This document shows positions 5,052-12,333 of a stretch of 44,501 nt of DNA, piece after piece (positions within the stretch are counted from its first letter, which is position 1; each line of letters begins with the position of its first letter). Under the pieces are notes generated by a model. It worked only from the letters and a program-made list of their open reading frames with translations. It was not told where the DNA came from and searched no databases. The position numbers and the translations under genes are program-made. Source of the DNA: Rhodoglobus sp. (GTDB lineage: Bacteria > Actinomycetota > Actinomycetes > Actinomycetales > Microbacteriaceae); the NCBI GenBank assembly GCA_025464445.1, contig JAODLY010000008.1:1-44501 (forward strand), in the 5' to 3' direction.

Positions 5052-7963
5052 ACTTCGACTTCAGTGATCTTGAGCCCTTCGGGCAGGACATTGGCTTTGG
5101 GTACCTCGACCGCGCCGTTCATTCGCCCCGGCAATTCCACCCGCATCTCGTCCTCAACACCGCTACTGATTCGATGTTGCGTGCGCTCCGCTACGAACTG
5201 CGGCGGGCCTCTTCCTTCACCTTCTCAGTGGCATTTGTGTCTCCCCGCGCGATAGCTCTACTCAAGCAGGAACTGATTGAGTTCGAGGGCGTCGGTCGAA
5301 TCATCACGTCGAACTACCTCGGCTTCAATTCGCCTCAAGCCTTCTCTGAGCTCCTCAACCTCAGCCGCGAGGGTATCGACGTGCGGCTTCATCCCGACGT
5401 GGCGTTCCATCCGAAGGGCTACGTGTTCCAGCGGCCCGAGAGCGTCACCGCCATCCTCGGCAGCTCGAATCTGACCGAGGGTGCGCTCGCCCGAAATCAC
5501 GAATGGAACTTGCGGGTATCGGCCAGTCGCGATAGCGACCTGGCAGAACAGTTCACGAACCTGCTTGACGAGGAACTCTTCACCTCCGTCCCGCTTACGC
5601 AGGAGTGGATCGACGACTACGCGAGAAACTACCTTCCTCCAACTCCTCCAGCTCGTCACGGGCCGTCAATCGAGCCGGCGGCGCAGCAACCTGATGCAGG
5701 AATCATCACGCCGAACGCAATGCAGATCGATGCTCTTGCAGCAATCGCGAAGGTGCGGGAAGAAGGCAAAGATCGTGCCCTCGTCATTTCCGCGACTGGC
5801 ACGGGAAAGACAATCCTTTCGGCGCTCGACGTGCGCGCCGTCAATCCCCAACGGCTGCTATTCGTGGCACATCGGGAGCAGATCCTCGATCGTGCAATGC
5901 GCGAGTTTCAGCGGGTTCTTGGTGCTCCGGAGGGGGAGTTCGGCAAACTCACCGGCTCGATCAGACAGACAGACCGACGCTACTTATTCGCGACGGTACA
6001 GACGCTCTCACAACGAAGTGTTCTCTATGAACTCGACCCAGACGCCTTCGATTACATCCTCATCGACGAAGTTCATCGCGCCGGAGCGACGAGTTTCGAT
6101 CGTGTCCTCGACCATTTCCGCCCAAAGTTCCTTCTGGGAATGACAGCAACTCCTGAGCGAACCGATGGCGTAAACATCTTTGAGTTGTTCGACTACAACG
6201 TGCCCTACGAGATCCGTCTCAAGAGCACGCTCGAACTCGACATGCTCTCGCCGTTTCACTACTACGGGGTCGCTGACGTCATGTTCGATGATGGGCTCGT
6301 TGTCGCGGAGGGCACTTCCCTCGTACGTTTAGCAGGCTCGCAGCGAGTCGACCACATTCTGAACGCGCTCAAAACCTACGGCCAGGCGGGTGTTGCTCCA
6401 CGCGGGCTGATCTTCTGTAGTCGCAAGGATGAGGCGCGCGCCCTCTCTGAAGAGCTCAATCGGCAAGAGTTTCGCGGCGCGCTCCTTAGAACAGTTGCTC
6501 TCACGGGCGAGGACTCGATTGAGGAACGGGAACGTGTCGTGGAAAGGCTCGAGGCCGGTGCTCTCGATTACATCCTCACTGTGGACATCTTCAACGAGGG
6601 CGTCGACATCCCGACCATCAATCAGGTCGTCATGTTGCGTCAGACCCAGTCCAGCATTGTCTTTGTACAGCAGCTCGGCCGAGGGCTCAGGAATGCTCCA
6701 GGCAAGGAGTACTTGGTCGTTATCGACTTCATCGGGAATTACGCAAACAACTTCCTGATCCCGATCGCTCTCTTCGGGGACGAATCCCTCAACAGAGAAT
6801 CTCTGCGTAAGAACCTCATCGCGGCCGAAGAAGTAGGCGTCATTGCGGGGCTTTCGAGCGTGCGATTCGATCGAATCGCACAGGAGAGGGTGCTCCGCTC
6901 TCTCGCCGAGACCAAGCTCGATAGTTTGCACAATTTGAAGGCCGCAATCGAGAGCATCCGCAACCGAGTCGGGCACCTTCCGATGCTCTTGGATTTCTTG
7001 CGGTTCGAGTCGGTCGACCCCGTCCTACTAGCAACCAAGCTTGGCAACTATCCGGAACTTCTCGCCAAGCTGTTTGGCGAAGAATCCGACCTCACTGTCG
7101 ATCAGTCACGATTCCTCACGGTCGTCTCGAAGGAGCTGCTGACGGCAAAGCGACCGCACGAACTGCTTCTCCTGCGAACGCTCCTGGACAGCGGCGGACT
7201 AAGTCATGCCTCCATCGTGGATGAATATCAGGCGGCTGAGCTTCCCGCCACGGAAGCTGTCGTGAACAGTGCGATCCGTAGCCTGACGCTTGAGTTCAAC
7301 ACGGCCACGGAGCAGCAGACTTTCCGAATCGGAGGGCTTGCGGAAAGAACCGCGGACGGGAATGTACGCGTAACTTCAGCGTTCGCCCGCGCGTACGAAT
7401 CCTCCGACGCGTTTGGCCGAAACGTTGACGATCTGATCCAGACGGGCTTGGAACTGATCAACGCCCGCTACCTGTCGGATCGTCCATTTACTGCCGGACT
7501 GATGTATTCCCGCAAGGATGCAAGCCGTCTGCTCGATTGGTCGAGCAACATGTACTCGACGATCTACGGCTACCGGGTGGATTCCACGACCAACACTTGC
7601 CCGATCTTTGTGACACTCCACAAATCGAACGAGGTCTCGGCGAGTACGGCCTATGAAGACGAGTTGCTCGATCCACGGACATTGCTTTGGTATTCGAAGA
7701 GCAAACGCAATCTCGAGAGTCCAGATGTTCGCCCGATCGTGGATAACAGCGTTGAGCTCCACGTCTTCGCAAAGAAGGACGACGCAGAGGGCTCCGACTT
7801 CTACTATCTGGGGCGAGCACAGTCAGCAGAAGCCGAAGAGACGACGATGCCCGGGAGCGACGGCCGGCCGCTTTCAGTCGTGCGGATGGCACTTCGCTTC
7901 GAAGAACCCGTGAATGCTGCGCTATTCGACTACTTCCACACAGCAGTGACCGCTGATTTCTAA
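5048..7963 (+). CDS. PLD/HKD nuclease - SF2 helicase - DUF3427 protein
   Basis: 971 residues from the GTG at 5048, inside the mutT stop; the frame is open upstream to 4907, but that stretch is the mutT shadow. The N-terminal 200 residues form a phospholipase-D-type nuclease-like domain (HPK at 121-123, GSSNLTEG at 138-145). The SF2 helicase core has Walker A SATGTGKT (248-255), DEVH (340-343), TAT (366-368) and motif VI QQLGRGLR (541-548). The C-terminal part (from about 740) carries blocks such as MYSRKDASRLLDW, VYGYR-like IYGYR, and CPIFVTLHK, as in the DUF3427 family. It probably translocates on nucleic acid and cleaves or processes it. Similar proteins occur in defence islands. Lower GC than neighbours suggests transfer. 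Confidence 0.9.
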   Translation: MNFDFSDLEPFGQDIGFGYLDRAVHSPRQFHPHLVLNTATDSMLRALRYELRRASSFTFSVAFVSPRAIALLKQELIEFEGVGRIITSNYLGFNSPQAFSELLNLSREGIDVRLHPDVAFHPKGYVFQRPESVTAILGSSNLTEGALARNHEWNLRVSASRDSDLAEQFTNLLDEELFTSVPLTQEWIDDYARNYLPPTPPARHGPSIEPAAQQPDAGIITPNAMQIDALAAIAKVREEGKDRALVISATGTGKTILSALDVRAVNPQRLLFVAHREQILDRAMREFQRVLGAPEGEFGKLTGSIRQTDRRYLFATVQTLSQRSVLYELDPDAFDYILIDEVHRAGATSFDRVLDHFRPKFLLGMTATPERTDGVNIFELFDYNVPYEIRLKSTLELDMLSPFHYYGVADVMFDDGLVVAEGTSLVRLAGSQRVDHILNALKTYGQAGVAPRGLIFCSRKDEARALSEELNRQEFRGALLRTVALTGEDSIEERERVVERLEAGALDYILTVDIFNEGVDIPTINQVVMLRQTQSSIVFVQQLGRGLRNAPGKEYLVVIDFIGNYANNFLIPIALFGDESLNRESLRKNLIAAEEVGVIAGLSSVRFDRIAQERVLRSLAETKLDSLHNLKAAIESIRNRVGHLPMLLDFLRFESVDPVLLATKLGNYPELLAKLFGEESDLTVDQSRFLTVVSKELLTAKRPHELLLLRTLLDSGGLSHASIVDEYQAAELPATEAVVNSAIRSLTLEFNTATEQQTFRIGGLAERTADGNVRVTSAFARAYESSDAFGRNVDDLIQTGLELINARYLSDRPFTAGLMYSRKDASRLLDWSSNMYSTIYGYRVDSTTNTCPIFVTLHKSNEVSASTAYEDELLDPRTLLWYSKSKRNLESPDVRPIVDNSVELHVFAKKDDAEGSDFYYLGRAQSAEAEETTMPGSDGRPLSVVRMALRFEEPVNAALFDYFHTAVTADF

Positions 7964-8053
7964 GGCGCTTGGTCAGAAAGAGTCTTCTTCCGCCTGGCTA
8001 ACACGACGGGTTTGGCGACCCCTACACGCCTCAGCAGCGGGAGCCGGTCTCCG

Positions 8054-8350
8054 TCAGCCCTCGTCAGCGCGAGATGAACTAAGGACCCAGCCCCCCTTGG
8101 GCTCGGGCTCTGGCTTCGGTGCCGCCGCGGGCGCCTTAGCAACTGGCGCGTGCAAGTAGGAAACCCACGCCGGCTGAAGCCCGAGCTCATGAAACTCGCG
8201 CATTCCGCGACGAACGGCATGCCAAATCACTGAGTAGGCGACCCAGAGCACAAGTGCGACAGCGAGGGTGCCGACCAGAAATGCTCCGATCACCAGAAGG
8301 GACGCCGCGTTCAGATAGGGCCCTAGGTCGCTGACGACATCGCTCCTCAT
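8054..8350 (-). CDS. Small hypothetical membrane protein
   Basis: 98 residues, family not recognised. One hydrophobic segment (about 15-42, LLVIGAFLVGTLAVALVLWVAY) would anchor it in the membrane, followed by an Arg-rich cytoplasmic-looking stretch (HAVRRGMREF) and a Pro/Ala/Lys-rich tail. It is convergent with the helicase 91 bases away and lies at the island's right edge. A short inverted repeat CGAGT-AAA-ACTCG sits 15 bases upstream of the ATG. Function unknown. Confidence 0.55.
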   Translation of the reverse strand: MRSDVVSDLGPYLNAASLLVIGAFLVGTLAVALVLWVAYSVIWHAVRRGMREFHELGLQPAWVSYLHAPVAKAPAAAPKPEPEPKGGWVLSSSRADEG

Positions 8351-8404
8351 GTCTCGAAACTACGAGTAAAACTCGCCATGATCACGCCCCAGTTCGGGGC
8401 TACG

Positions 8405-9847
8405 TCAAGCCGCAGTCGCCTCCGGCGCCGCGCTCGCGTTGGTCCCGAACTCCACCGTGGTCCGCGGCATCGCGATCGTGGCCGCCACGGTCGCGACAAC
8501 CACGATGAGCACCGCGAGGAACACGGCGCCGGTGCCGGCCTCGATCGTGCTGGGCGAGAGGGACGCGGCATCCCCCGCTCCAAAGATCGCGTTGGCGATC
8601 GCGCCGAAGATCGCCACGCCCACTGCGCTGCCGATCGAACGCGCGAACATGTTGGTGCCGGTCACGACGCCGCGCTCGTTCCAGGGCACGCTCGACTGGG
8701 CGGCGATGAGGGACGGGACCGCGACGAGCCCCATCCCGAGGCCGATGACGAAACAGCTCACCGCGACGATCACGACGGAGGGCGTCGAAACGAAGAGCGT
8801 GAGGCCGATCGCCCCGACGAGCACCACCGCGATGCCGATGAGGGATGTGCTGCGGAAGCCGATCCGCAGGTAGAAGCGCCCGGCGAAGGCCGCCGAGATC
8901 GGCCAGCCGATCGTCAGGGCCGCGAGCGCCAGGCCCGCCACGATGGGAGCGACGCCGATCGTGCCCTGCAGGTAGTTGGGGACATAGCTTGTCAGGCCGA
9001 TGAGGGCCGCGCCGACTCCGAGACCGATGAGCGTTGTCGTCAGCAGTAAGCGCCGCGAGAAAACCCACAGCGGCAGGATCGGCTCGGCGGCGCGGGTCTC
9101 GACGAGAACAAAGGCTGCCAAGACCAGGCCGCCGATCACGAACGCGCCGATCGACTGCGGTGAATTCCAGGCCCAGGCTTGTCCCCCCTCGAGCACCGCG
9201 AGGATCAGGAGCGTCAGCGAGACGGTGAGCAGCACAGCTCCGAGGTAATCGATCTTGTGCTCGCGCTTCTCGATGCTCTCGTGGAACGAGCGGATGAGCA
9301 TCCAACCCGCAATTATGCACAGCGGGATGTTGATGAAGAACACCCCGCGCCAGATGCCGAACTGCGAGAACAGTCCGCCCAGCGTCGGCCCCACAACTGA
9401 CGAGATGCCCCACACGCTCGCCAGGTAGCCCTGCGTGCGTGCACGCTCCGCGACCGTGTAGATATCACCGACGATAGTGATCGACATCGGCTGCACGGCG
9501 CCGGCACCCAGGCCCTGCACCGCACGGAACGCGATGAGCGCGGGCATACTCCACGCGAACCCGCACAGGATCGAGCCGAGCAGGAACAGTGCGATACCGA
9601 TGAGGATGATGGGCTTGCGGCCGAACGTGTCCGAGAGTTTCGCATAGATCGGCACCGTCACCGCCTGCGCGAGCAGGTACACGGAGAACAGCCACGGGAA
9701 CAACGCGAAGTCGCCGAGGTCTTTCGTGATCGTCGGCACGGCAGTCGCGAGCACCGTCGCATCGATGGCCACGAGCCCCGTCGTGACCATGAGGGAGATG
9801 AGGATGGGGCCGCGCTCTGAGCGGAAGCCGACGGCAGTAGTCACCAT
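8405..9847 (-). CDS. DHA2-type MFS multidrug exporter
   Basis: 480 residues with about 14 hydrophobic helices, the EmrB/QacA (DHA2) layout of proton-driven drug exporters. Family marks are LMVTTGLVAIDATVLATAVP in helix 1, the loop 2-3 motif AKLSDTFGRKP, and RAVQGLGAGAVQP, with GISSVVGPTLGG as the antiporter motif C. The ATG at 9847 faces the CPBP gene across a 65-base region that contains two palindromes. The exported substrate is not predictable. Confidence 0.9.
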   Translation of the reverse strand: MVTTAVGFRSERGPILISLMVTTGLVAIDATVLATAVPTITKDLGDFALFPWLFSVYLLAQAVTVPIYAKLSDTFGRKPIILIGIALFLLGSILCGFAWSMPALIAFRAVQGLGAGAVQPMSITIVGDIYTVAERARTQGYLASVWGISSVVGPTLGGLFSQFGIWRGVFFINIPLCIIAGWMLIRSFHESIEKREHKIDYLGAVLLTVSLTLLILAVLEGGQAWAWNSPQSIGAFVIGGLVLAAFVLVETRAAEPILPLWVFSRRLLLTTTLIGLGVGAALIGLTSYVPNYLQGTIGVAPIVAGLALAALTIGWPISAAFAGRFYLRIGFRSTSLIGIAVVLVGAIGLTLFVSTPSVVIVAVSCFVIGLGMGLVAVPSLIAAQSSVPWNERGVVTGTNMFARSIGSAVGVAIFGAIANAIFGAGDAASLSPSTIEAGTGAVFLAVLIVVVATVAATIAMPRTTVEFGTNASAAPEATAA

Positions 9848-9912
9848 GACTTCAAGTCTGGACTTTGTGTCCGTATTCCTGAAAAGGCACAGCCCCGTGA
9901 CAGCATTGTCAG
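9848..9912. promoter_or_regulatory. Divergent promoter region with two palindromes
   Basis: This 65-base gap must hold the promoters of the exporter (minus) and the CPBP gene (plus). TGACA-GCAT-TGTCA at 9898-9911 abuts the CPBP ATG. GACTT-C-AAGTC at 9848-9858 abuts the exporter ATG, followed by GGAC-N5-GTCC. Both look like repressor half-site pairs; no regulator gene is adjacent. Confidence 0.4.
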
Positions 9913-10746
9913 ATGCTCGACCCGTCCTGGGCGCTCACCCGACCCCTGCTGTGGCTCACCCTCGCCGCCCTGCTCGCGGTGCTCGTGCTGCGCGCCATCC
10001 ACAGGGACCGCCGCGAATACCGACGCTTCAAGTCGTTCCGCCTGACAGCAGAGCGGCAGCGGATGTTTCGCAAATGGCTGCTCGAATCTTTCCTGCAATT
10101 CGGGGGGCTGTCGGCCGCCCTCCTGATTCTCGCCGGTTTCGCCGTGGCTCCACTCCTGCAGGAACTGACCGGATGGCCGGGCGTGCGCGAACTGCGCGGG
10201 CTGCTGATCCACGAGCCCGAGGTCGCGTGGGGCGTGCTGTTCGGCGTGATGATCGCCCTCGTCGTGCTCACCGTGATCGGGGCCCGTTCGGCGCGCAAAG
10301 AGCAGGAGGTGCCGATGATCGGCGACATCAGCGCCATGCTGCCGCGCAACCGCCAGGAGCTCGTGCTCGGCGCCATCCTGTCCGTCAACGCGGGTGTCGT
10401 CGAGGAGCTCATGTTCCGCCTCGCGTTGCCCGCCGTGATCTACGGCGCCTCGGGCAGCGCTCTCGCGGCCGTGCTCGGGAGCGTGCTGCTCTTCGGGGCG
10501 CTGCATGTGTACCAGGGCATCCCGGGTGTGGTCGGCACGACAATTGTTGGCGCGATCCTGATGCTGCTCTACGCGGTTTCCGGCACGATCGTGGTGCCGA
10601 TCATCGTGCACGTGCTGTTCGACCTGCGCTCGCTCGTGCTCATCCCGGTTGCGGTGTACGGCGTGCATAAGCTCGATGGAGCGGCCGTGGCTTCGCCCTT
10701 GCCGACTCCTGCGGATCCGGTTCCCACCGAGCCGCCGCTCGTCTGA
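9913..10746 (+). CDS. CPBP-family intramembrane glutamic protease
   Basis: 277 residues with several transmembrane helices. The CPBP (Rce1/CAAX-like) motifs are all present: EELMFR (E164, E165, R169), FGALH (F194, H198) and HVLFD (H233, D237). Bacterial members cleave membrane-embedded peptides or process small exported peptides. An Arg-rich cytosolic loop (RDRREYRRFK) follows helix 1, and the tail is Pro-rich. It is divergent from the DHA2 exporter and ends three bases from the convergent GNAT gene. Confidence 0.88.
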   Translation: MLDPSWALTRPLLWLTLAALLAVLVLRAIHRDRREYRRFKSFRLTAERQRMFRKWLLESFLQFGGLSAALLILAGFAVAPLLQELTGWPGVRELRGLLIHEPEVAWGVLFGVMIALVVLTVIGARSARKEQEVPMIGDISAMLPRNRQELVLGAILSVNAGVVEELMFRLALPAVIYGASGSALAAVLGSVLLFGALHVYQGIPGVVGTTIVGAILMLLYAVSGTIVVPIIVHVLFDLRSLVLIPVAVYGVHKLDGAAVASPLPTPADPVPTEPPLV

Positions 10747-10748
10747 GC

Positions 10749-11165
10749 TCAACTCGGCCCGACCCAGCGCATCCCCGGCGCGTCATCCGGGCGGCGGACG
10801 AACCCGTTGCGCTCATAGTACGGGACGCGCCCGGCCGCCGCGAACAGCTGGATGTCGTCGACACCTCTGGCGCGGATCTCGTCCACCACGAACGACAGCA
10901 GCGCCGCACCCACCGATTGCCCGCGGTGCGACTCCTCGATGATCATCTCGGTGATGAACGCGTGCATGACGCCGTCGCTGATCACCCGCGTCATCCCGAC
11001 AAGCTGGCCGTCGAGGTGGGCGCTGGCGACGAACCAGCACCCGGTGAGGGCGCGGGCGAAGAACGCTTCGTCGCGCGTCACGGCACTCCAGCCGGTCGCC
11101 TCGTGGAGCCGCTTGAACTGCGCAGGGGTCGGCGGCACAAGGTCGAAGCGGAGAGCTTGGGGCAT
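10749..11165 (-). CDS. GNAT-family N-acetyltransferase
   Basis: 138 residues, one GNAT domain. EMIIEESHRGQSVGAALL holds the acetyl-CoA pyrophosphate-binding motif A (R/Q-x-x-G-x-G/A: RGQSVGAA), and YYERNGFV near the end is the conserved motif B tyrosine region. The acceptor is unknown; such enzymes act on small amines, antibiotics or protein N-termini. It is a stand-alone gene between the convergent CPBP gene and vapC. Confidence 0.88.
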   Translation of the reverse strand: MPQALRFDLVPPTPAQFKRLHEATGWSAVTRDEAFFARALTGCWFVASAHLDGQLVGMTRVISDGVMHAFITEMIIEESHRGQSVGAALLSFVVDEIRARGVDDIQLFAAAGRVPYYERNGFVRRPDDAPGMRWVGPS

Positions 11166-11219
11166 GATCCCGTTCTACACCCGCGGCCCAGCCCCCTGTT
11201 GTGCGCACTCCCACGCCAA

Positions 11220-11585
11220 CTAGCGGATGAGTTTGACTCGCGGTTGTGCGCTCCACTGTTGATCCGCCGTGAGGACTGCCCCATCGAGGCGGGCCGCCAC
11301 TGCGAGGCACAGTCGATCTCCCAGCGAGAGTCCCGCTCCTCGTTGCCACAGCTCGGCGGCCGCCTCGGCGTCGTCCATCGTGACGGGTACGACAGCGAGC
11401 TCGAAGCTGAGAAGGGCGCCACGGACGGCATCCCAATCCGCACCAGCGGCGCGAACCTTCTGGGCGACTTCCGCCCAGCTCGGGCTCGGGACCACGCCGC
11501 CGGCGTCGAGCGCATTCGCCACGACCTTGCCGCCGGGCTCATCGTTGACGTAGGCCAGCAACGCGGATGAGTCGAAAACGTTCAC
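11220..11585 (-). CDS. vapC: VapC-family PIN-domain ribonuclease toxin
   Basis: 121 residues, the normal VapC length. The four acidic metal-binding residues of PIN nucleases are visible: D5 (VFDSSALL), E39 (SWAEV), D90 (LGDRLCLA) and D108 (LTADQQW). VapC toxins cleave tRNA or rRNA. The GTG start overlaps the vapB stop in a GTGA, so toxin follows antitoxin in coupled translation. Confidence 0.88.
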   Translation of the reverse strand: MNVFDSSALLAYVNDEPGGKVVANALDAGGVVPSPSWAEVAQKVRAAGADWDAVRGALLSFELAVVPVTMDDAEAAAELWQRGAGLSLGDRLCLAVAARLDGAVLTADQQWSAQPRVKLIR

Positions 11586-11827
11586 TTGTCTTCTTCCGCA
11601 GCTGCCGCCCTGCGCTCGGCAAGCAGCTCGTCAACGAGGCTTGGTGCGCCTGCCAATTGCGCGCGTGCGCGCCGGAGAATTTCGTCTCGGGTTGCTATGA
11701 CAACACCCTGCTCGGTCTCGTAGGCGATCAGGAGCGTTCCCTCGACCCATCCCTTGGCCTGCCGAAGCTCGGCTGGAAGCACGACTCGGCCGCGGTCTCC
11801 CACGCTCATCATGTACGTCCCACTCAT
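11582..11827 (-). CDS. vapB: AbrB/SpoVT-type antitoxin (VapB)
   Basis: 81 residues from the ATG at 11827 (MSGTYMMSVGDRGRVVLPAE); ATGs at 11812 and 11809 are alternative starts. VGDRGRVVLPAELR is the swapped-hairpin AbrB DNA-binding fold, and the Ala/Glu-rich C-terminal helix is the usual toxin-wrapping segment. VapB neutralises VapC and, with it, represses the operon. An 8-bp inverted repeat lies four bases upstream of the start. A longer open frame to 11998 is not supported because it passes through the operator and reads as low-quality sequence. Confidence 0.85.
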   Translation of the reverse strand: MSGTYMMSVGDRGRVVLPAELRQAKGWVEGTLLIAYETEQGVVIATRDEILRRARAQLAGAPSLVDELLAERRAAAAEEDK

Positions 11828-11830
11828 GGC

Positions 11831-11854
11831 GTGAGCGTACCACTCGACGCTCAC
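11831..11854. promoter_or_regulatory. Probable vapBC operator
   Basis: Perfect inverted repeat GTGAGCGT-N8-ACGCTCAC, four bases upstream of the vapB ATG. Two half-sites one and a half turns apart beside the start are typical of VapB-VapC autoregulation sites. No clear -10/-35 pair was seen. Confidence 0.55.
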
Positions 11855-11871
11855 CCCGCCCACTGCTCGAC

Positions 11872-12192
11872 TCAACTCCACATCCCGTCGACCCGCCAGT
11901 CGTCGAGCTGCACTCGAGCGCGAACCACCATCGCCCCCAACACCATCATCCGAAACTCGTGCTCGTCGACAGTGCGGTGCGCCTCGTGGATTGTGCACTG
12001 GAACTGCCGGGTCATGACGTCGAGCTCCATCACCTCGTAGGCACGAGCGAATGCTTCGGCCGCCTCACCGGTCGCCGTGTTTTCGACCTCGACGCGACCA
12101 TCGAACCGGATGCTCAGCGGAAAGCTGCGGATCGTGTCCCGGATGAGGCGGGCCGGCTCTCCGCCGACGAGCGGCTCGGGTTTGGTGGGCAT
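11872..12192 (-). CDS. Hypothetical protein
   Basis: 106 residues, not recognised. It is soluble, begins MPTKPEPLVGGEPARLIRDT and is rich in charged residues; codons use G or C at most third positions, which supports real coding. It lies between mfd and vapBC, all on the minus strand, with 44 bases to the vapB operator. No motif suggests a function. Confidence 0.55.
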   Translation of the reverse strand: MPTKPEPLVGGEPARLIRDTIRSFPLSIRFDGRVEVENTATGEAAEAFARAYEVMELDVMTRQFQCTIHEAHRTVDEHEFRMMVLGAMVVRARVQLDDWRVDGMWS

Positions 12193-12333
12193 CTCCGCAC
12201 GGTATCGAGGCGCGCGGTTGACCGCAGCGGGCGCTTTGGAGTCGGTGGAACGCGGGCGCGGGGTGTCGGTGGGAGGGAGTCGGGGCTAGGCCCGCCCGGA
12301 CGTGGACACGTTCGAAACGCGGGGCGAAGCGAC

